DNA of 64,000 nucleotides from Sulfurovum sp. (GTDB taxonomy: Bacteria > Campylobacterota > Campylobacteria > Campylobacterales > Sulfurovaceae), in assembly GCA_002733215.1 (NCBI GenBank), contig NVUY01000013.1, forward strand, positions 18,433-82,432, read 5' to 3'. A program made the translations under genes and the position numbers. The notes beneath the pieces are model-generated. The model was not told the origin of the DNA. It saw nothing but the letters and a program-made list of their open reading frames with translations, and ran no database searches. This document shows positions 1 to 8,338 of this stretch, piece after piece (within the stretch, counting starts at the first letter, position 1; every line of letters starts with the position of its first letter).

Positions 1-2110
1 GCATACGCTGCATGGCAGCAACTATCTCTTCACTGTCACCCGCTGCAAAGTTGATCTGAATATCATTTTTAATCAGTCCCGGTTTATCTTCAAGTACCCC
101 AAGTTCATCCAGATGGTATTTTTCCATCAGCCCAGCGATCTCAACTCTTAAATCTTTGGCAAGATCATAAGTATGTTTTTTCCTGATCCTTGTAGGGTCA
201 TTAAAATCAAAAGAGAAGTTGAAAATAGGATTGATATATTCATCGATAAAACTCTGGGGTTCCATATCATAGAGTTCCATCGTAATGTAAAAGAGATTGT
301 CACCTGTTTCATTTTCACCTGAGAGTGCTCTTCTTGATCCTACTACAGTAGACGTAGCTTTAAGTGCATATCTCTCTTTATGTTCCATGATGTACTCTTC
401 CAACTCTTTACTCATTTTTTGTGTGTCTTCTATGGATGTATCTACAGTACTTTTACCTGTAATGTAAAGGTAGTTACCGTCAAAACCGGGGAAGAACTGA
501 AAACCGAGCATCTTAATGGTCACTACGGTCAAAACAGGGATCAGCACCACAAAAGTAAACAAGAAAACATATTTGTAATGGATCACTTTATGTAAAAAGT
601 CTTCATACTTTTGCTGGAAAGGTTCCCAGTTGATAAAGTTTTTCTGTTTTTTGAGTAATTCTTCCGCATGTAAAGGTAAAAAGAAAAAACTTTCAAGCAG
701 TGAGCCTATCAGGATCATTACCACCGTAATAGGAATGAGAATAATGAAGTTTTTGATCTCTCCTGTGAGCATAAAAAGCGGCAAAAAAGCGGCGATAGTT
801 GTGAGCGTTGCCAGGCTGACGGGTAGCACCATCTCTTTCACCCCCTGGTAAACAGCTTCTCTTGGTGGCAAACCTTCATTCATATGACGCTGGATATTTT
901 CAGACACAACGATCGCATCATCCACCACAATACCTATAACAATGAGACCTCCAAGCAAAGAAACAATGTTGATAGAGTAGCCCATCACATAAATAAAGAG
1001 TATACCTACAGCAAAAGAGATAGGTATCCCCATCGCTACGACTGCAGCGATACGCACATTAATGAGCAGTGCCATAGAGAGAAAGACCAAAAGCAGTCCG
1101 AACATCAAGTTTGAGATAACGGTATCGAGTCTGTCTTTTACCGGTTTGGAACTGTCCTGATAAAAGTCAAAATAGATCTCAGGGAACTCTTTAGAGAGTT
1201 TTTCATTTACAAAAATACGTAACTCTTTAGAGATCTTGATAGAGTTTCCTTCTGCACCTTTGGAGATGACCAGCGTGATGTTGTTGCGTCCGTTAAAGGT
1301 CGACAGCGTTGTATTTTGAGGATACATGATCTTCACATCAGCAATATCACCAAGTCTTAGCTGTTTATCTCCTATTTTAAGCAGTGTTGATTCCCACTCT
1401 TCTTGATTGGCTTTTCCATTGACCGTAGAGAGAAAGATATAATTCCCCGCTTCTTTAATATCCCCTATAGGATAGATATAAGAGATTTTAGACACTGCAG
1501 ATATGATGACCGCGGGGTCCAGCCCAAAGGCTCTGACTTCTTCATCATTGATCTGTACAGAGACTTCCTGGTCTGCATCTCCATAGATCTTCACTTCACT
1601 CACATAGGGGTTTCTTGTAATTTTAGATTTGACCTCTTTGGCAACTTCTATCAATTGCCCTTTATTGAGCTTCTCAGAAGAGAGAGAAAGACTGATAAGT
1701 GGTCGAACGTGATTAAGTATCCTTGCTATAGGCTCTGTCATGTCTGAAGGAAGGTATTGTCTGCTTTTGGCTATGGCATCTTTGGCTTTATTGAGAGCAT
1801 CTGTCTGATCTGTATCATCACCAAGACTGAGTATGATGGAAAAGGTACCCGCTTTAATGTCCGTTTCGATCTTATCGATGCCTTGTATGTTTCCAAGTTC
1901 ATCTTCTATGTCACGTACGGCCATTTTATCGAGGTTATCTGCAGAGGCACCTGCGTATCCGCCGGTAATGGCTATCTTGTCCAGGGCAATTTCAGGAAAA
2001 AGTTCTTTGGGAATGTTCTGATAGGCATTCACTCCAAGAAAGAGAAGGAATATGAGCAATACATAATTGAGACTTTTATTCTGTATAAAATAGTCAATGA
2101 TCCTCATCAT
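1..2110 (-). CDS. RND-family efflux transporter, inner-membrane pump (C-terminus beyond window)
   Basis: Translating the minus strand from 2110 gives an uninterrupted frame to the left edge, about 703 codons. It has the features of an RND pump: an N-terminal membrane helix (NYVLLIFLLFLGVNAY), a large periplasmic loop, then a block of membrane helices with the VDDAIVVSENI motif (residues about 390-400) that carries the paired proton-relay aspartates. A second set of helices and the start of the second periplasmic loop follow. Such pumps export drugs, metals or lipids by proton antiport with a membrane-fusion protein and outer-membrane channel; neither partner is in the window. The start is the first of two ATGs, five bases after AGGAG, and TATAAT lies upstream near 2147. 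The substrate cannot be told. The family is certain, the HAE1-type placement likely. Confidence 0.9.
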   Translation of the reverse strand, partial: MMRIIDYFIQNKSLNYVLLIFLLFLGVNAYQNIPKELFPEIALDKIAITGGYAGASADNLDKMAVRDIEDELGNIQGIDKIETDIKAGTFSIILSLGDDTDQTDALNKAKDAIAKSRQYLPSDMTEPIARILNHVRPLISLSLSSEKLNKGQLIEVAKEVKSKITRNPYVSEVKIYGDADQEVSVQINDEEVRAFGLDPAVIISAVSKISYIYPIGDIKEAGNYIFLSTVNGKANQEEWESTLLKIGDKQLRLGDIADVKIMYPQNTTLSTFNGRNNITLVISKGAEGNSIKISKELRIFVNEKLSKEFPEIYFDFYQDSSKPVKDRLDTVISNLMFGLLLVFLSMALLINVRIAAVVAMGIPISFAVGILFIYVMGYSINIVSLLGGLIVIGIVVDDAIVVSENIQRHMNEGLPPREAVYQGVKEMVLPVSLATLTTIAAFLPLFMLTGEIKNFIILIPITVVMILIGSLLESFFFLPLHAEELLKKQKNFINWEPFQQKYEDFLHKVIHYKYVFLFTFVVLIPVLTVVTIKMLGFQFFPGFDGNYLYITGKSTVDTSIEDTQKMSKELEEYIMEHKERYALKATSTVVGSRRALSGENETGDNLFYITMELYDMEPQSFIDEYINPIFNFSFDFNDPTRIRKKHTYDLAKDLRVEIAGLMEKYHLDELGVLEDKPGLIKNDIQINFAAGDSEEIVAAMQRM

Positions 2111-2153
2111 GGTAACTCCTTCCTGAAGTCTCAGATTTCGCGGTTCAATTATA

Positions 2154-2657
2154 CTACAGTTTTTTCAAAAATGCAGAAATGATAAAGATCATCGTCCCGT
2201 TTACACGCCCCTGTATATGTGTCGGGTCACCCGGTACCATACGAATGTTTTTCACGGTCGTTCCCTGCTTCGCTGTAAATCCTGCCCCTTTGACCACAAG
2301 GTCTTTGATGATGCTTACAGCGTCCCCTTCTGTTAAAATATTTCCGTTGGCATCACGTGTCGGCTCCTGTTTCTCTGTCGCCAAGCCTTCTTCAGCCCAG
2401 GCTTTGACATCGTCCTCAAGATACATCATATCAAGCTGATCCTGTGCACCAAGCTGTGTCAAGAGTCTAAATGCCACCACCTGCACGGCAGGTTCTGTAC
2501 TCCACATAGAGTCATGCAGACAGTTCCAGTGTTTTTCATCACCTGTCGGTTCTTCTATAGAGGCAGCACAGACAGAACAAATGCTTATCGTATCCTCTTT
2601 AGGTGCTACGGTATATGCTCTAAGCCCCTCTTCACTTCCACATAAATCACATGCCAT
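2154..2657 (-). CDS. PhnA/YjdM-family zinc-ribbon protein
   Basis: A 167-residue soluble protein. The N-terminus holds a zinc ribbon built from CDLC (residues 3-6) and CSVC (about 28-31). The C-terminal half has the PhnA core (EGDAVSIIKDLVVKG, TTVKNIRMV) and ends in the family's usual KKL tail. PhnA proteins are widespread; despite the name, Escherichia coli YjdM is not required for phosphonate breakdown and the molecular role is unknown. The frame is open further upstream, but the ATG at 2657 has AAGGA in front of it and starts exactly at the zinc ribbon, so I use it. No phosphonate gene is nearby. It stands alone between the efflux pump and the diguanylate cyclase/phosphodiesterase gene. 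Confidence 0.88.
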   Translation of the reverse strand: MACDLCGSEEGLRAYTVAPKEDTISICSVCAASIEEPTGDEKHWNCLHDSMWSTEPAVQVVAFRLLTQLGAQDQLDMMYLEDDVKAWAEEGLATEKQEPTRDANGNILTEGDAVSIIKDLVVKGAGFTAKQGTTVKNIRMVPGDPTHIQGRVNGTMIFIISAFLKKL

Positions 2658-2709
2658 GTTAAATCCTTGTTTAAACTTAGCGTATTTTATCCAAATAGTT
2701 ATAAATAGG

Positions 2710-4584
2710 CTACAGTATATACAAAGAGATATATTCCTCTTTAGGCAGCGGTTTTGAGAAAAGATATCCCTGATAAATATCACAACCTTTATCTTTTAAA
2801 TACTGCCGCTGATATTCATGTTCAACACCTTCAGCTACCACAGCCATATCAAGTGTTTGACCCATAGCAATGATCGTATCCAAGATAATACTTTTATCTC
2901 CATCTCTGGGAATTTCATCTATAAATGCTTTATCTATCTTCAATTCATCAATAGATAATTTATGCAAATAAGAAAGTGTCGAGTAACCTGTACCAAAATC
3001 ATCTAGAGATATATTTACATTTAATGTTTTAAGCTCATTTAGTTTTTGCACCATATGTTCATGGTTTTCCATCATAATACTTTCAGTGATTTCCAGTGAA
3101 AGTTGTTCCCCTTCAATAGCATAACGCGTCATGTTTTCTTTTAGTATTTTATAAATGTTTTCATGTTGAAATTGTCTAATAGAGATATTGATTGATACAT
3201 TTAATTTTTTATTGGGATTACATTCATTAAAATACGCTATGGATCTACATGCTTCTTCTATCACCCATCTTCCCAATTTTAAAATCAAACCTGTACTTTC
3301 CGATAAAGGAATGAATTTATCAGGAGGAATATATCCCATTTTAGGATGTATCCATCTGATCAATGCTTCTGCAGCAATTATCTTATTGCTCATAACAGAA
3401 ACTTTAGGTTGAAAATACAATACAAATTCATTGTTTTTCAATCCCAGTGGCATATCCTGTATAAGTTCCATCTCAGAATAGATAGAATGATTGTATTCTT
3501 GTTTAAAAAATGTAAAATTATTCCGTCCGTTACTTTTAGCTTTGTACATTGCTATATCGGCACTTTTCATCAAATCTATCGTTGTTTTTCCATCTTCGGG
3601 ATACCTGACAACACCAATACTTGCAGAAACACTTAATTCATATTCCTTTATGATCCATGGTTGATTCATACATTTCATTAACTTTTCAATCGTTATCAAG
3701 AGCTCTTCTCTCCCAATATCTTTAAAAATAATGACGAATTCATCACCACCAATACGAGCAAATATATCATTTGCCCTTATAACATCACTAATAGCATAAG
3801 CAATCTGCTGCAATAATAAATCACCAACATCATGTCCAAGCGTGTCATTAATATGTTTAAAATAATCCAGATCTAAAAATAACATTGAAAAAGTTTTATT
3901 TTTATTATAGGTATTTATAATCAATTTTTCCATCAAAACTTCTAAGTGCAAGCGATTGGATATACCCGTTAAAGTATCACGATAAAGCATATTGGAAATT
4001 CTATTTTTTGCTACGATATCTTCGGTAATATCTCTTACGATCCCCTCGATACCAAGTATTTCATTTTCATCATTAAAAATGAGATACTCAGTCACTTCAA
4101 GATGGCACAATACGCCACTTTTATTTTCTAAGCTCAATTCATAAGGTACATTATAACCATACTCCGAGATGAGCATTTTTGTTTCTATATCAGATTTCAA
4201 TCCATAAGCAAAATGATCACTATATTTGTCAATGAATTCTTTTTCACTAAATCCTAACATATCAGACACAGAATCACCTATAGAGATCAACCTGCCTTCA
4301 TTACTCTTTGTATAGAAAAAATAATAGGGTTGGAGGTTAGAAAGCAGTCTTTGATATTTTTCTTCACTTTCGAAAAGTTTATTGTCAGTAGCATCATTTG
4401 TTATGCTACGTAATTCTTGTATTTTATTTTTAGCTGTATCAAGCATACTACGTTGGGAAGATCTATGATACCTTGCCTTATCATAGGATTCATTCACCAT
4501 TTTAAAAAGAGATAATTGTTGTGATTGGCTTAAAACACCATCATAACCTATACTCTTCAGTTGGTACTCCAAAAGCTGATTCAT
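2710..4584 (-). CDS. PAS-GGDEF-EAL cyclic-di-GMP signalling protein
   Basis: A 624-residue cytosolic protein with no membrane segments. Order: a helical N-terminus (1-75), a PAS sensor domain (about 78-195), GGDEF (about 200-365) and EAL (about 375-620). The cyclase site GGDEF (279-283) is intact and RAND, five residues upstream, matches the RxxD inhibitory site. The EAL domain keeps AEALIRW, EITES, DDFGTGYS, LKIDK and VAEGVE, so the phosphodiesterase residues also look present; both activities, or GTP-regulated phosphodiesterase, are possible. The PAS ligand is unknown. I start at 4584, not the upstream ATG at 4611, because GGGAGG lies seven bases before it. An AT-rich gap of about 145 bp separates it from the modE-like gene. 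Confidence 0.93.
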   Translation of the reverse strand: MNQLLEYQLKSIGYDGVLSQSQQLSLFKMVNESYDKARYHRSSQRSMLDTAKNKIQELRSITNDATDNKLFESEEKYQRLLSNLQPYYFFYTKSNEGRLISIGDSVSDMLGFSEKEFIDKYSDHFAYGLKSDIETKMLISEYGYNVPYELSLENKSGVLCHLEVTEYLIFNDENEILGIEGIVRDITEDIVAKNRISNMLYRDTLTGISNRLHLEVLMEKLIINTYNKNKTFSMLFLDLDYFKHINDTLGHDVGDLLLQQIAYAISDVIRANDIFARIGGDEFVIIFKDIGREELLITIEKLMKCMNQPWIIKEYELSVSASIGVVRYPEDGKTTIDLMKSADIAMYKAKSNGRNNFTFFKQEYNHSIYSEMELIQDMPLGLKNNEFVLYFQPKVSVMSNKIIAAEALIRWIHPKMGYIPPDKFIPLSESTGLILKLGRWVIEEACRSIAYFNECNPNKKLNVSINISIRQFQHENIYKILKENMTRYAIEGEQLSLEITESIMMENHEHMVQKLNELKTLNVNISLDDFGTGYSTLSYLHKLSIDELKIDKAFIDEIPRDGDKSIILDTIIAMGQTLDMAVVAEGVEHEYQRQYLKDKGCDIYQGYLFSKPLPKEEYISLYIL

Positions 4585-4729
4585 ATTAGCCCTCCCAGAG
4601 CCAAAAAACACTATTTATAAAAAACACTATTATTAAAAATAATATTATATTTTTTTATAAATCAACCTTTAAAACAGATAATTGACTTCAACACGGATCT
4701 CATTGTGAGTAAGCATCCTGTGCTTATCT

Positions 4730-5509
4730 CTATTTCCCCAACATGATATCACTGGCTTTTATCGTAGCCGTTACAGAACTTCCAATTTTAAGTTCCATCT
4801 TTTCTAAAACAGTCACAGGCATCACAGCTACGACTGTATCATGATCGCCTATGTCCACTTGTACTTTCACATTTTCCCTATCTGTCTCTATCTTGCTGAT
4901 GACACCTTCAAGTCTATTCTCTTCACTTTTTTCATTATGTATATCAGAGAGCAGCACTGTAGATGATTTAAATATCATAGTGACGATCTGTCCTTTTTCT
5001 ATCTGCAGATTTTCTACTGCTTCTTTGGTAATGACCGAAACAAGTACCTGTCCGCTCTTCAGCTTCAAATGTATCTTTGCATTGACATTTTCACACTGCA
5101 CAGAGACAACCTTAGCCTGTATCTGATTTCGTGCAGAAATTTGCAAAGAGAGTCTTTCGATGGTCTTGAAGGTACCGCTTTCGATATCTGTCAACGCTGA
5201 CAACCTTGACAAAAACCGTGTATGCTCTTCTTTGAGCAGCGCATAGTTTTCTAAAAGTGTGATCCCGTAAGAGGTAATGGTCGAACCTCCACCATCTTTT
5301 CCGCCTGTCTCTCTACTGACAATAGGTTCAGGAGAAAGAGAGTTCATCGTATCCACCGCTTCCCAGGCACTCTTATAACTCATAGGCACTGCTTTTGCTG
5401 CTTTAGAGATGGAACCGTGTTCTGCGATGGCATGCAGAAGTTCTATACGCTTTTCCAGTAGAAAAGGTTTGCCTAACATTTCTAAAGTAAGTGGGGAGGA
5501 GAGTTCCAT
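4730..5509 (-). CDS. ModE-like molybdate-responsive regulator with two Mop/TOBE domains
   Basis: A 259-residue protein. Residues about 1-115 form the LysR-like winged helix of ModE (IELLHAIAEHGSISKAAK, then MSYKSAWEAVDTMN), including the ETGGKDGGGS wing typical of the family. Two tandem Mop/TOBE domains follow (about 120-190 and 195-258), which bind molybdate or tungstate in ModE. ModE represses molybdate uptake genes and can activate molybdoenzyme genes. The ATG at 5509 has AAGGA upstream and fits ModE length; a longer frame begins at 5575. No modABC transporter or molybdoenzyme gene is in the window, so it is an orphan here. Two palindromes at 5529-5571 directly upstream suggest self-regulation. 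Confidence 0.88.
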   Translation of the reverse strand: MELSSPLTLEMLGKPFLLEKRIELLHAIAEHGSISKAAKAVPMSYKSAWEAVDTMNSLSPEPIVSRETGGKDGGGSTITSYGITLLENYALLKEEHTRFLSRLSALTDIESGTFKTIERLSLQISARNQIQAKVVSVQCENVNAKIHLKLKSGQVLVSVITKEAVENLQIEKGQIVTMIFKSSTVLLSDIHNEKSEENRLEGVISKIETDRENVKVQVDIGDHDTVVAVMPVTVLEKMELKIGSSVTATIKASDIMLGK

Positions 5510-5528
5510 CCTTGTCCTTGAGTCATAA

Positions 5529-5571
5529 AATATATCACGATATATTAGCGTTATATCTCTTAAGATATAAC
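5529..5571. promoter_or_regulatory. Two adjacent palindromes, putative ModE operator
   Basis: Two perfect inverted repeats stand in tandem 20-60 bp upstream of the modE-like start. The first is AATATATC/GATATATT with a 2-bp centre (5529-5546). The second is GTTATATCT/AGATATAAC with a 4-bp centre (5550-5571). The second resembles the ModE operator described in Escherichia coli, which has TATAT-type half sites with flanking CG and GC-like bases. Binding by this protein is inference from position and similarity. Confidence 0.55.
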
Positions 5572-5607
5572 CCATTTCAATGTATATTTTTACACTCTGT
5601 AAAAATT

Positions 5608-6114
5608 CTACTCTATCATTTTAAGTCTTGCAAAAAGTCCTACGGTTGGAGTGTAGCCTACTTCAGTAAACCTCAACTCACTTTTACTGTCATAAATGAA
5701 TGTTGTCGGATAAGCTTCGATGTTAAACTGCTTTGCCCACATGCCATCTACATCGTTGATCACTTTAAAGTTTAAATCGTGCTCCTGCATATACGCTTTT
5801 ACCTCTGCATCACTTCCTGAGTTGACAGCGATAGTGAGCACCTTATACTCTTTTGAAACAGCTTCTATATTGGGTGCTTCCAGTTTACAGGTAGGACACC
5901 ACACAGCCCAGAAATGTAAGAGTAAAGGTTTCCCCTCTTCCACTTTAAACATACTTCCGTCCAAGAGTTGTGCTTCTATCTTTGGCAACTGAGTTGATGC
6001 AAGTTCAGGTGAACGCAGATAACTCATAATATTACTTAATATAAAAATAAGCAGCACTATTTTTAGTAACTCAATCCCCATAGTTTTTATATTCCACTTC
6101 CTGCGACTCATCAT
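5608..6114 (-). CDS. Membrane-anchored TlpA/ScsD-like thiol-disulfide oxidoreductase
   Basis: A 168-residue protein with one N-terminal membrane helix (about 13-30, IELLKIVLLIFILSNIMSYL) and a periplasmic thioredoxin fold. The active site is WCPTC (about residues 73-77) and the cis-proline loop is AYPTTFIYD (about 137-145). The WCPTC motif and single anchor match protein disulfide oxidoreductases of the TlpA/ResA/ScsD group, which reduce disulfides for cytochrome c maturation or copper resistance. The gene lies ten bases after the phosphotransferase gene upstream, so the two are probably co-transcribed. No cytochrome maturation gene is adjacent; the physiological partner is unknown. Confidence 0.88.
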   Translation of the reverse strand: MMSRRKWNIKTMGIELLKIVLLIFILSNIMSYLRSPELASTQLPKIEAQLLDGSMFKVEEGKPLLLHFWAVWCPTCKLEAPNIEAVSKEYKVLTIAVNSGSDAEVKAYMQEHDLNFKVINDVDGMWAKQFNIEAYPTTFIYDSKSELRFTEVGYTPTVGLFARLKMIE

Positions 6115-6124
6115 TGACTGCCTT

Positions 6125-6979
6125 TCACACTTTCAACTTTTTAAGTACTTGCTCCAGTTGTCCCAGATATCCGCCGCCATAAAGTGCCACATGCACCAAA
6201 AGAGGATATATCTGATAAAGAGGTACTTTTGTTTCATAAAAATCATCACTCAAAGGATGGACTTCTGCATACGCTTCAAAAAAGGTTTCTCCAAAGGTAT
6301 CAAAGAGTTTGATGAAAGCCAGTTCCATCTCTCTGTCTCCAAAGTAGATAGCCGGATCGATCAGCACAGCACCTTTTATATTAAATAATATATTCCAACT
6401 CCACAGGTCCCCGTGTAAGAGTGAAGGTGTGATAAGAGACATCTCTATGCGCTTATACAGATCTCGGCACAACCCTTCCAACCTCTCCAGTGTCTGTTTA
6501 GACAACATCCCTTTCTCATAACAGACCTTTGCCATAGGCATAATGCGCATCTGTCCAAGGAAAAGTGTCCAGTTGTATTGTGTTTGTTCATTCTTTTGAT
6601 GAAAGGGTCCAATAGTCGTGTCATAGTAGTATCCATACATACGATTATCATTGCTGACGCTATGCAGTTTACTTAACAGTTTAGCCGCTTCTATCTCTTG
6701 TGTGTATTTGGCTTCTCTGCTCTCTTCTATAAATTCCAGGAGCAAATGGCTTTCACTCACGGCATAGACTTCAGGAACCACAATATCATATTTATTAATA
6801 TCTTTAAGCATCTTTGCTTCTATGCCAAGTTGTTCCGACGGCGCTGAAGTTTTCAGTATATAACTTGCCTCTGCTGTGCACACCTTGTAGATGTCCCCTA
6901 TCTGCCCTGCTGTAAAAAAATCTATTGACTCTACTTCATTGTCCAAGATCTCTGACAACTGCATTTTCAGCATATCCAT
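6125..6979 (-). CDS. Fructosamine kinase-family phosphotransferase
   Basis: A 284-residue soluble kinase of the protein-kinase-like fold. Seen motifs: FFTAGQIGDIYKV (glycine loop), YILKTSAP (ATP-binding lysine), LLSKLHS, LLHGDLWSWNILF (catalytic HGDxxxxN loop, about 195-207) and LIDPAIYFGDREMELA (metal-binding D). This pattern fits the fructosamine-3-kinase family (PF03881), which phosphorylates glycated amines on protein or small molecules and so allows deglycation. Bacterial members may also act on ribulosamines; the substrate here is inferred from family only. Its start directly follows the stop of the 73-residue gene upstream and its stop is close to the thioredoxin-like gene, so a three-gene operon is likely. 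Confidence 0.88.
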   Translation of the reverse strand: MDMLKMQLSEILDNEVESIDFFTAGQIGDIYKVCTAEASYILKTSAPSEQLGIEAKMLKDINKYDIVVPEVYAVSESHLLLEFIEESREAKYTQEIEAAKLLSKLHSVSNDNRMYGYYYDTTIGPFHQKNEQTQYNWTLFLGQMRIMPMAKVCYEKGMLSKQTLERLEGLCRDLYKRIEMSLITPSLLHGDLWSWNILFNIKGAVLIDPAIYFGDREMELAFIKLFDTFGETFFEAYAEVHPLSDDFYETKVPLYQIYPLLVHVALYGGGYLGQLEQVLKKLKV

Positions 6980-7201
6980 CTAGTCCAGATCCACATCATC
7001 CCAAAACTCATCAAAATCCAGATTTGTCATGGCATTTTCATCATTGATATTCTTCTCCATAAGCTTTTTCTGCTCAGAGTCAAAATACTGTTCAAGTGCT
7101 TCTTCGAGCATCAGGTTAATATCTTTTTTAAGCATTTTGGAGAAGAGTTGTAGGTTTTCTACTGTTGATTGTTTAAATTCTATTTTTATATTTTGTTCCA
7201 T
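6980..7201 (-). CDS. Small acidic protein of unknown function
   Basis: A 73-residue soluble protein that I do not recognise. It has one amphipathic helical stretch (about residues 10-45, rich in Lys and Glu) and a strongly acidic tail ending DEFWDDVDLD. The frame is open upstream to 7333, but that part lies over the divergent thioredoxin gene and its promoter, so I start at the ATG at 7201. Its stop codon abuts the ATG of the fructosamine kinase-like gene with no gap, which implies translational coupling. The helical body could be a ribbon-helix-helix-like or small adaptor protein, but there is no motif to decide. Confidence 0.6.
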   Translation of the reverse strand: MEQNIKIEFKQSTVENLQLFSKMLKKDINLMLEEALEQYFDSEQKKLMEKNINDENAMTNLDFDEFWDDVDLD

Positions 7202-7237
7202 AAAAGAATTGTAGCGAACTTTTGATACAATCACTTT

Positions 7238-7591
7238 ATGGAACTTACAGATAAAAATTATGAAACGATCATCAAAAACAATGAGAAACCTGTCTTTATA
7301 GACTTTTACTCTCCCAGCTGCGGCCCCTGCCAAATGCTCACAAAACTGATAGATGAGAGACTTGAAGCTTATGGAGAAGAAAATGGTATACCCGTGGTCA
7401 AATGTGATGTCTCCAGAAACCCGAAACTGGCAGAAGCGTTTAAAGTACGCTCTGTTCCCTTTACCATAGTAGTCATGCCCAATGAAAAACTCAAGTACCC
7501 GGAGTTAGGTTTGAAGCATGAAACCTATTATTTTGAACTCATCGATAAACTGGCGGGGAAAGGATCGTTTTTCTCTCGCTTGTTTACCTAA
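7238..7591 (+). CDS. Thioredoxin-family protein
   Basis: A 117-residue cytosolic protein with a single thioredoxin domain. The active site is SCGPCQM (about residues 29-35) and the cis-proline is in RSVPFTIVV. The length is that of a stand-alone thioredoxin plus a short basic tail. Thioredoxins reduce protein disulfides with electrons from thioredoxin reductase; no reductase gene is nearby, so this is probably an accessory form. It is divergently transcribed from the small acidic protein gene across a 36-bp gap that must hold both promoters, with a TACAAT-like box near 7225. A palindromic repeat follows at 7608. Confidence 0.9.
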   Translation: MELTDKNYETIIKNNEKPVFIDFYSPSCGPCQMLTKLIDERLEAYGEENGIPVVKCDVSRNPKLAEAFKVRSVPFTIVVMPNEKLKYPELGLKHETYYFELIDKLAGKGSFFSRLFT

Positions 7592-7607
7592 GCTCTTTTA
7601 GGTTTCT

Positions 7608-7636
7608 CTCGTTCCCACGTGCAACGCGGGAACGAG
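7608..7636. repeat. Dispersed palindromic repeat, CTCGTTCCCACG family
   Basis: A near-perfect inverted repeat: CTCGTTCCCACG, loop TGCAA, CGCGGGAACGAG. Closely related copies lie at 8224, 26113, 44495, 62554 and 62633, always between genes. A run of AAAA on the right is not a terminator on the plus strand. Confidence 0.85.
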
Positions 7637-7720
7637 TAAAATGGTATAAAAGTTTTACGTAACAGTCTATTTACTTATTTTTGATATCTTGATATATAAT
7701 CAAATACACAGGAGCAACGC

Positions 7721-7999
7721 ATGAAACAAACATACGAAGTACTCAACGTCAAGTGTCGAGGATGTGCTAACACACTCACTACTAAACTAGCAGATGAATT
7801 TGGAGAAGTAGAAGTCAACCTAGAGGTTGACCCCAGACAAATCACCCTAGACATCGAAGAGTTTAAAGTCCCTGCCCTACGTAAAGCTCTCATAAGATTA
7901 GGTTATCCTATGAGTGATGAAGATTTGTCTAAATTAGAAGGGTTTACAACTACGGCCAAGAGTTTTGTTTCTTGTGCTGTTGGGAAGATGAATACTTAA
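7721..7999 (+). CDS. Heavy-metal-associated (HMA) domain protein
   Basis: A 92-residue protein with a ferredoxin-like HMA fold. The metal-binding CRGC is at residues 12-15 (in NVKCRGCANTLTTKL), and the VNLEVDPRQITLDI strands follow. HMA proteins bind Cu(I) or other soft metals and pass them to ATPases or apo-enzymes. The C-terminus is unusual: a tail of about 25 residues carries a third cysteine in SFVSCAVGKM. The same tail is preserved in the relic at 8257-8315 with only synonymous changes, so it was probably under selection. AGGAG precedes the ATG. The stop overlaps the next ATG (TAATG), so the next gene is translationally coupled. Confidence 0.85.
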   Translation: MKQTYEVLNVKCRGCANTLTTKLADEFGEVEVNLEVDPRQITLDIEEFKVPALRKALIRLGYPMSDEDLSKLEGFTTTAKSFVSCAVGKMNT

Positions 8000-8205
8000 T
8001 GAATACAAATGATGAAATGCTAGAAGAATATGATTTTTCCAATGGTGTTCGAGGTAAATATGTCAAAGCCTACAAAGAAGGTGTCAATGTCATCAAACTA
8101 GATAAAGATATCAGTAAATTTTTTCCTGATGCGAAATCTGTGAATGAAGCACTTCGTATGCTCATAAAGCTTGTAAAAGATGATGGGCATATTAAGGCTA
8201 GTTAG
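7999..8205 (+). CDS. Small protein with DFSNGVRGKY motif, antitoxin-like
   Basis: A 68-residue soluble protein. It starts at an ATG sharing its A with the stop of the HMA gene. The N-terminus has the pattern YDFSNGVRGKYVKAYKEG, then VIKLDKDISKFFPDAKSVNEALRMLIKL. This pattern (DFSxGVRGKY, then V-L-D-D-v-FPdxxsVNeALR) is common in small bacterial proteins found next to RelE/HigB-type toxins or alone, and the second half looks like a ribbon-helix-helix DNA-binding unit. No toxin gene follows, only a palindromic repeat and a gene relic. Calling it an orphan antitoxin-like protein is inference. Confidence 0.75.
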   Translation: MNTNDEMLEEYDFSNGVRGKYVKAYKEGVNVIKLDKDISKFFPDAKSVNEALRMLIKLVKDDGHIKAS

Positions 8206-8223
8206 GTTCTAGACTAGTTTTCT

Positions 8224-8252
8224 CTCGTTCCCATGCTTTGCGTGGGAACGAG
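8224..8252. repeat. Dispersed palindromic repeat, CTCGTTCCCACG family
   Basis: CTCGTTCCCATG, short loop CTTTG, then CGTGGGAACGAG. It is the same family as the copy at 7608, with the two bracketing the HMA operon. The relic of an HMA gene begins about four bases to its right. Confidence 0.85.
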
Positions 8253-8256
8253 TAAG

Positions 8257-8315
8257 GGGTTACAACTACAGCTAAGAGTTTTGTCTCTTGTGCTGTGGGG
8301 AAAATGGGATCATAG
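8257..8315 (+). pseudogene. 3' end of a second HMA gene, truncated relic
   Basis: About 50 bases match the 3' end of the HMA gene at 7940-7990. The translation is TTAKSFVSCAVGKMGS then TAG, against TTAKSFVSCAVGKMNT in the intact gene. The substitutions across the shared codons (ACG/ACA, GCC/GCT, GTT/GTC, GTT/GTG, AAG/AAA) are all synonymous, so this was a functional paralogue that diverged under selection before losing its 5' part. The break lies at the palindromic repeat 8224-8252. Confidence 0.7.
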
Positions 8316-8338
8316 GTTCAATAGTGTTTATCCATTTT

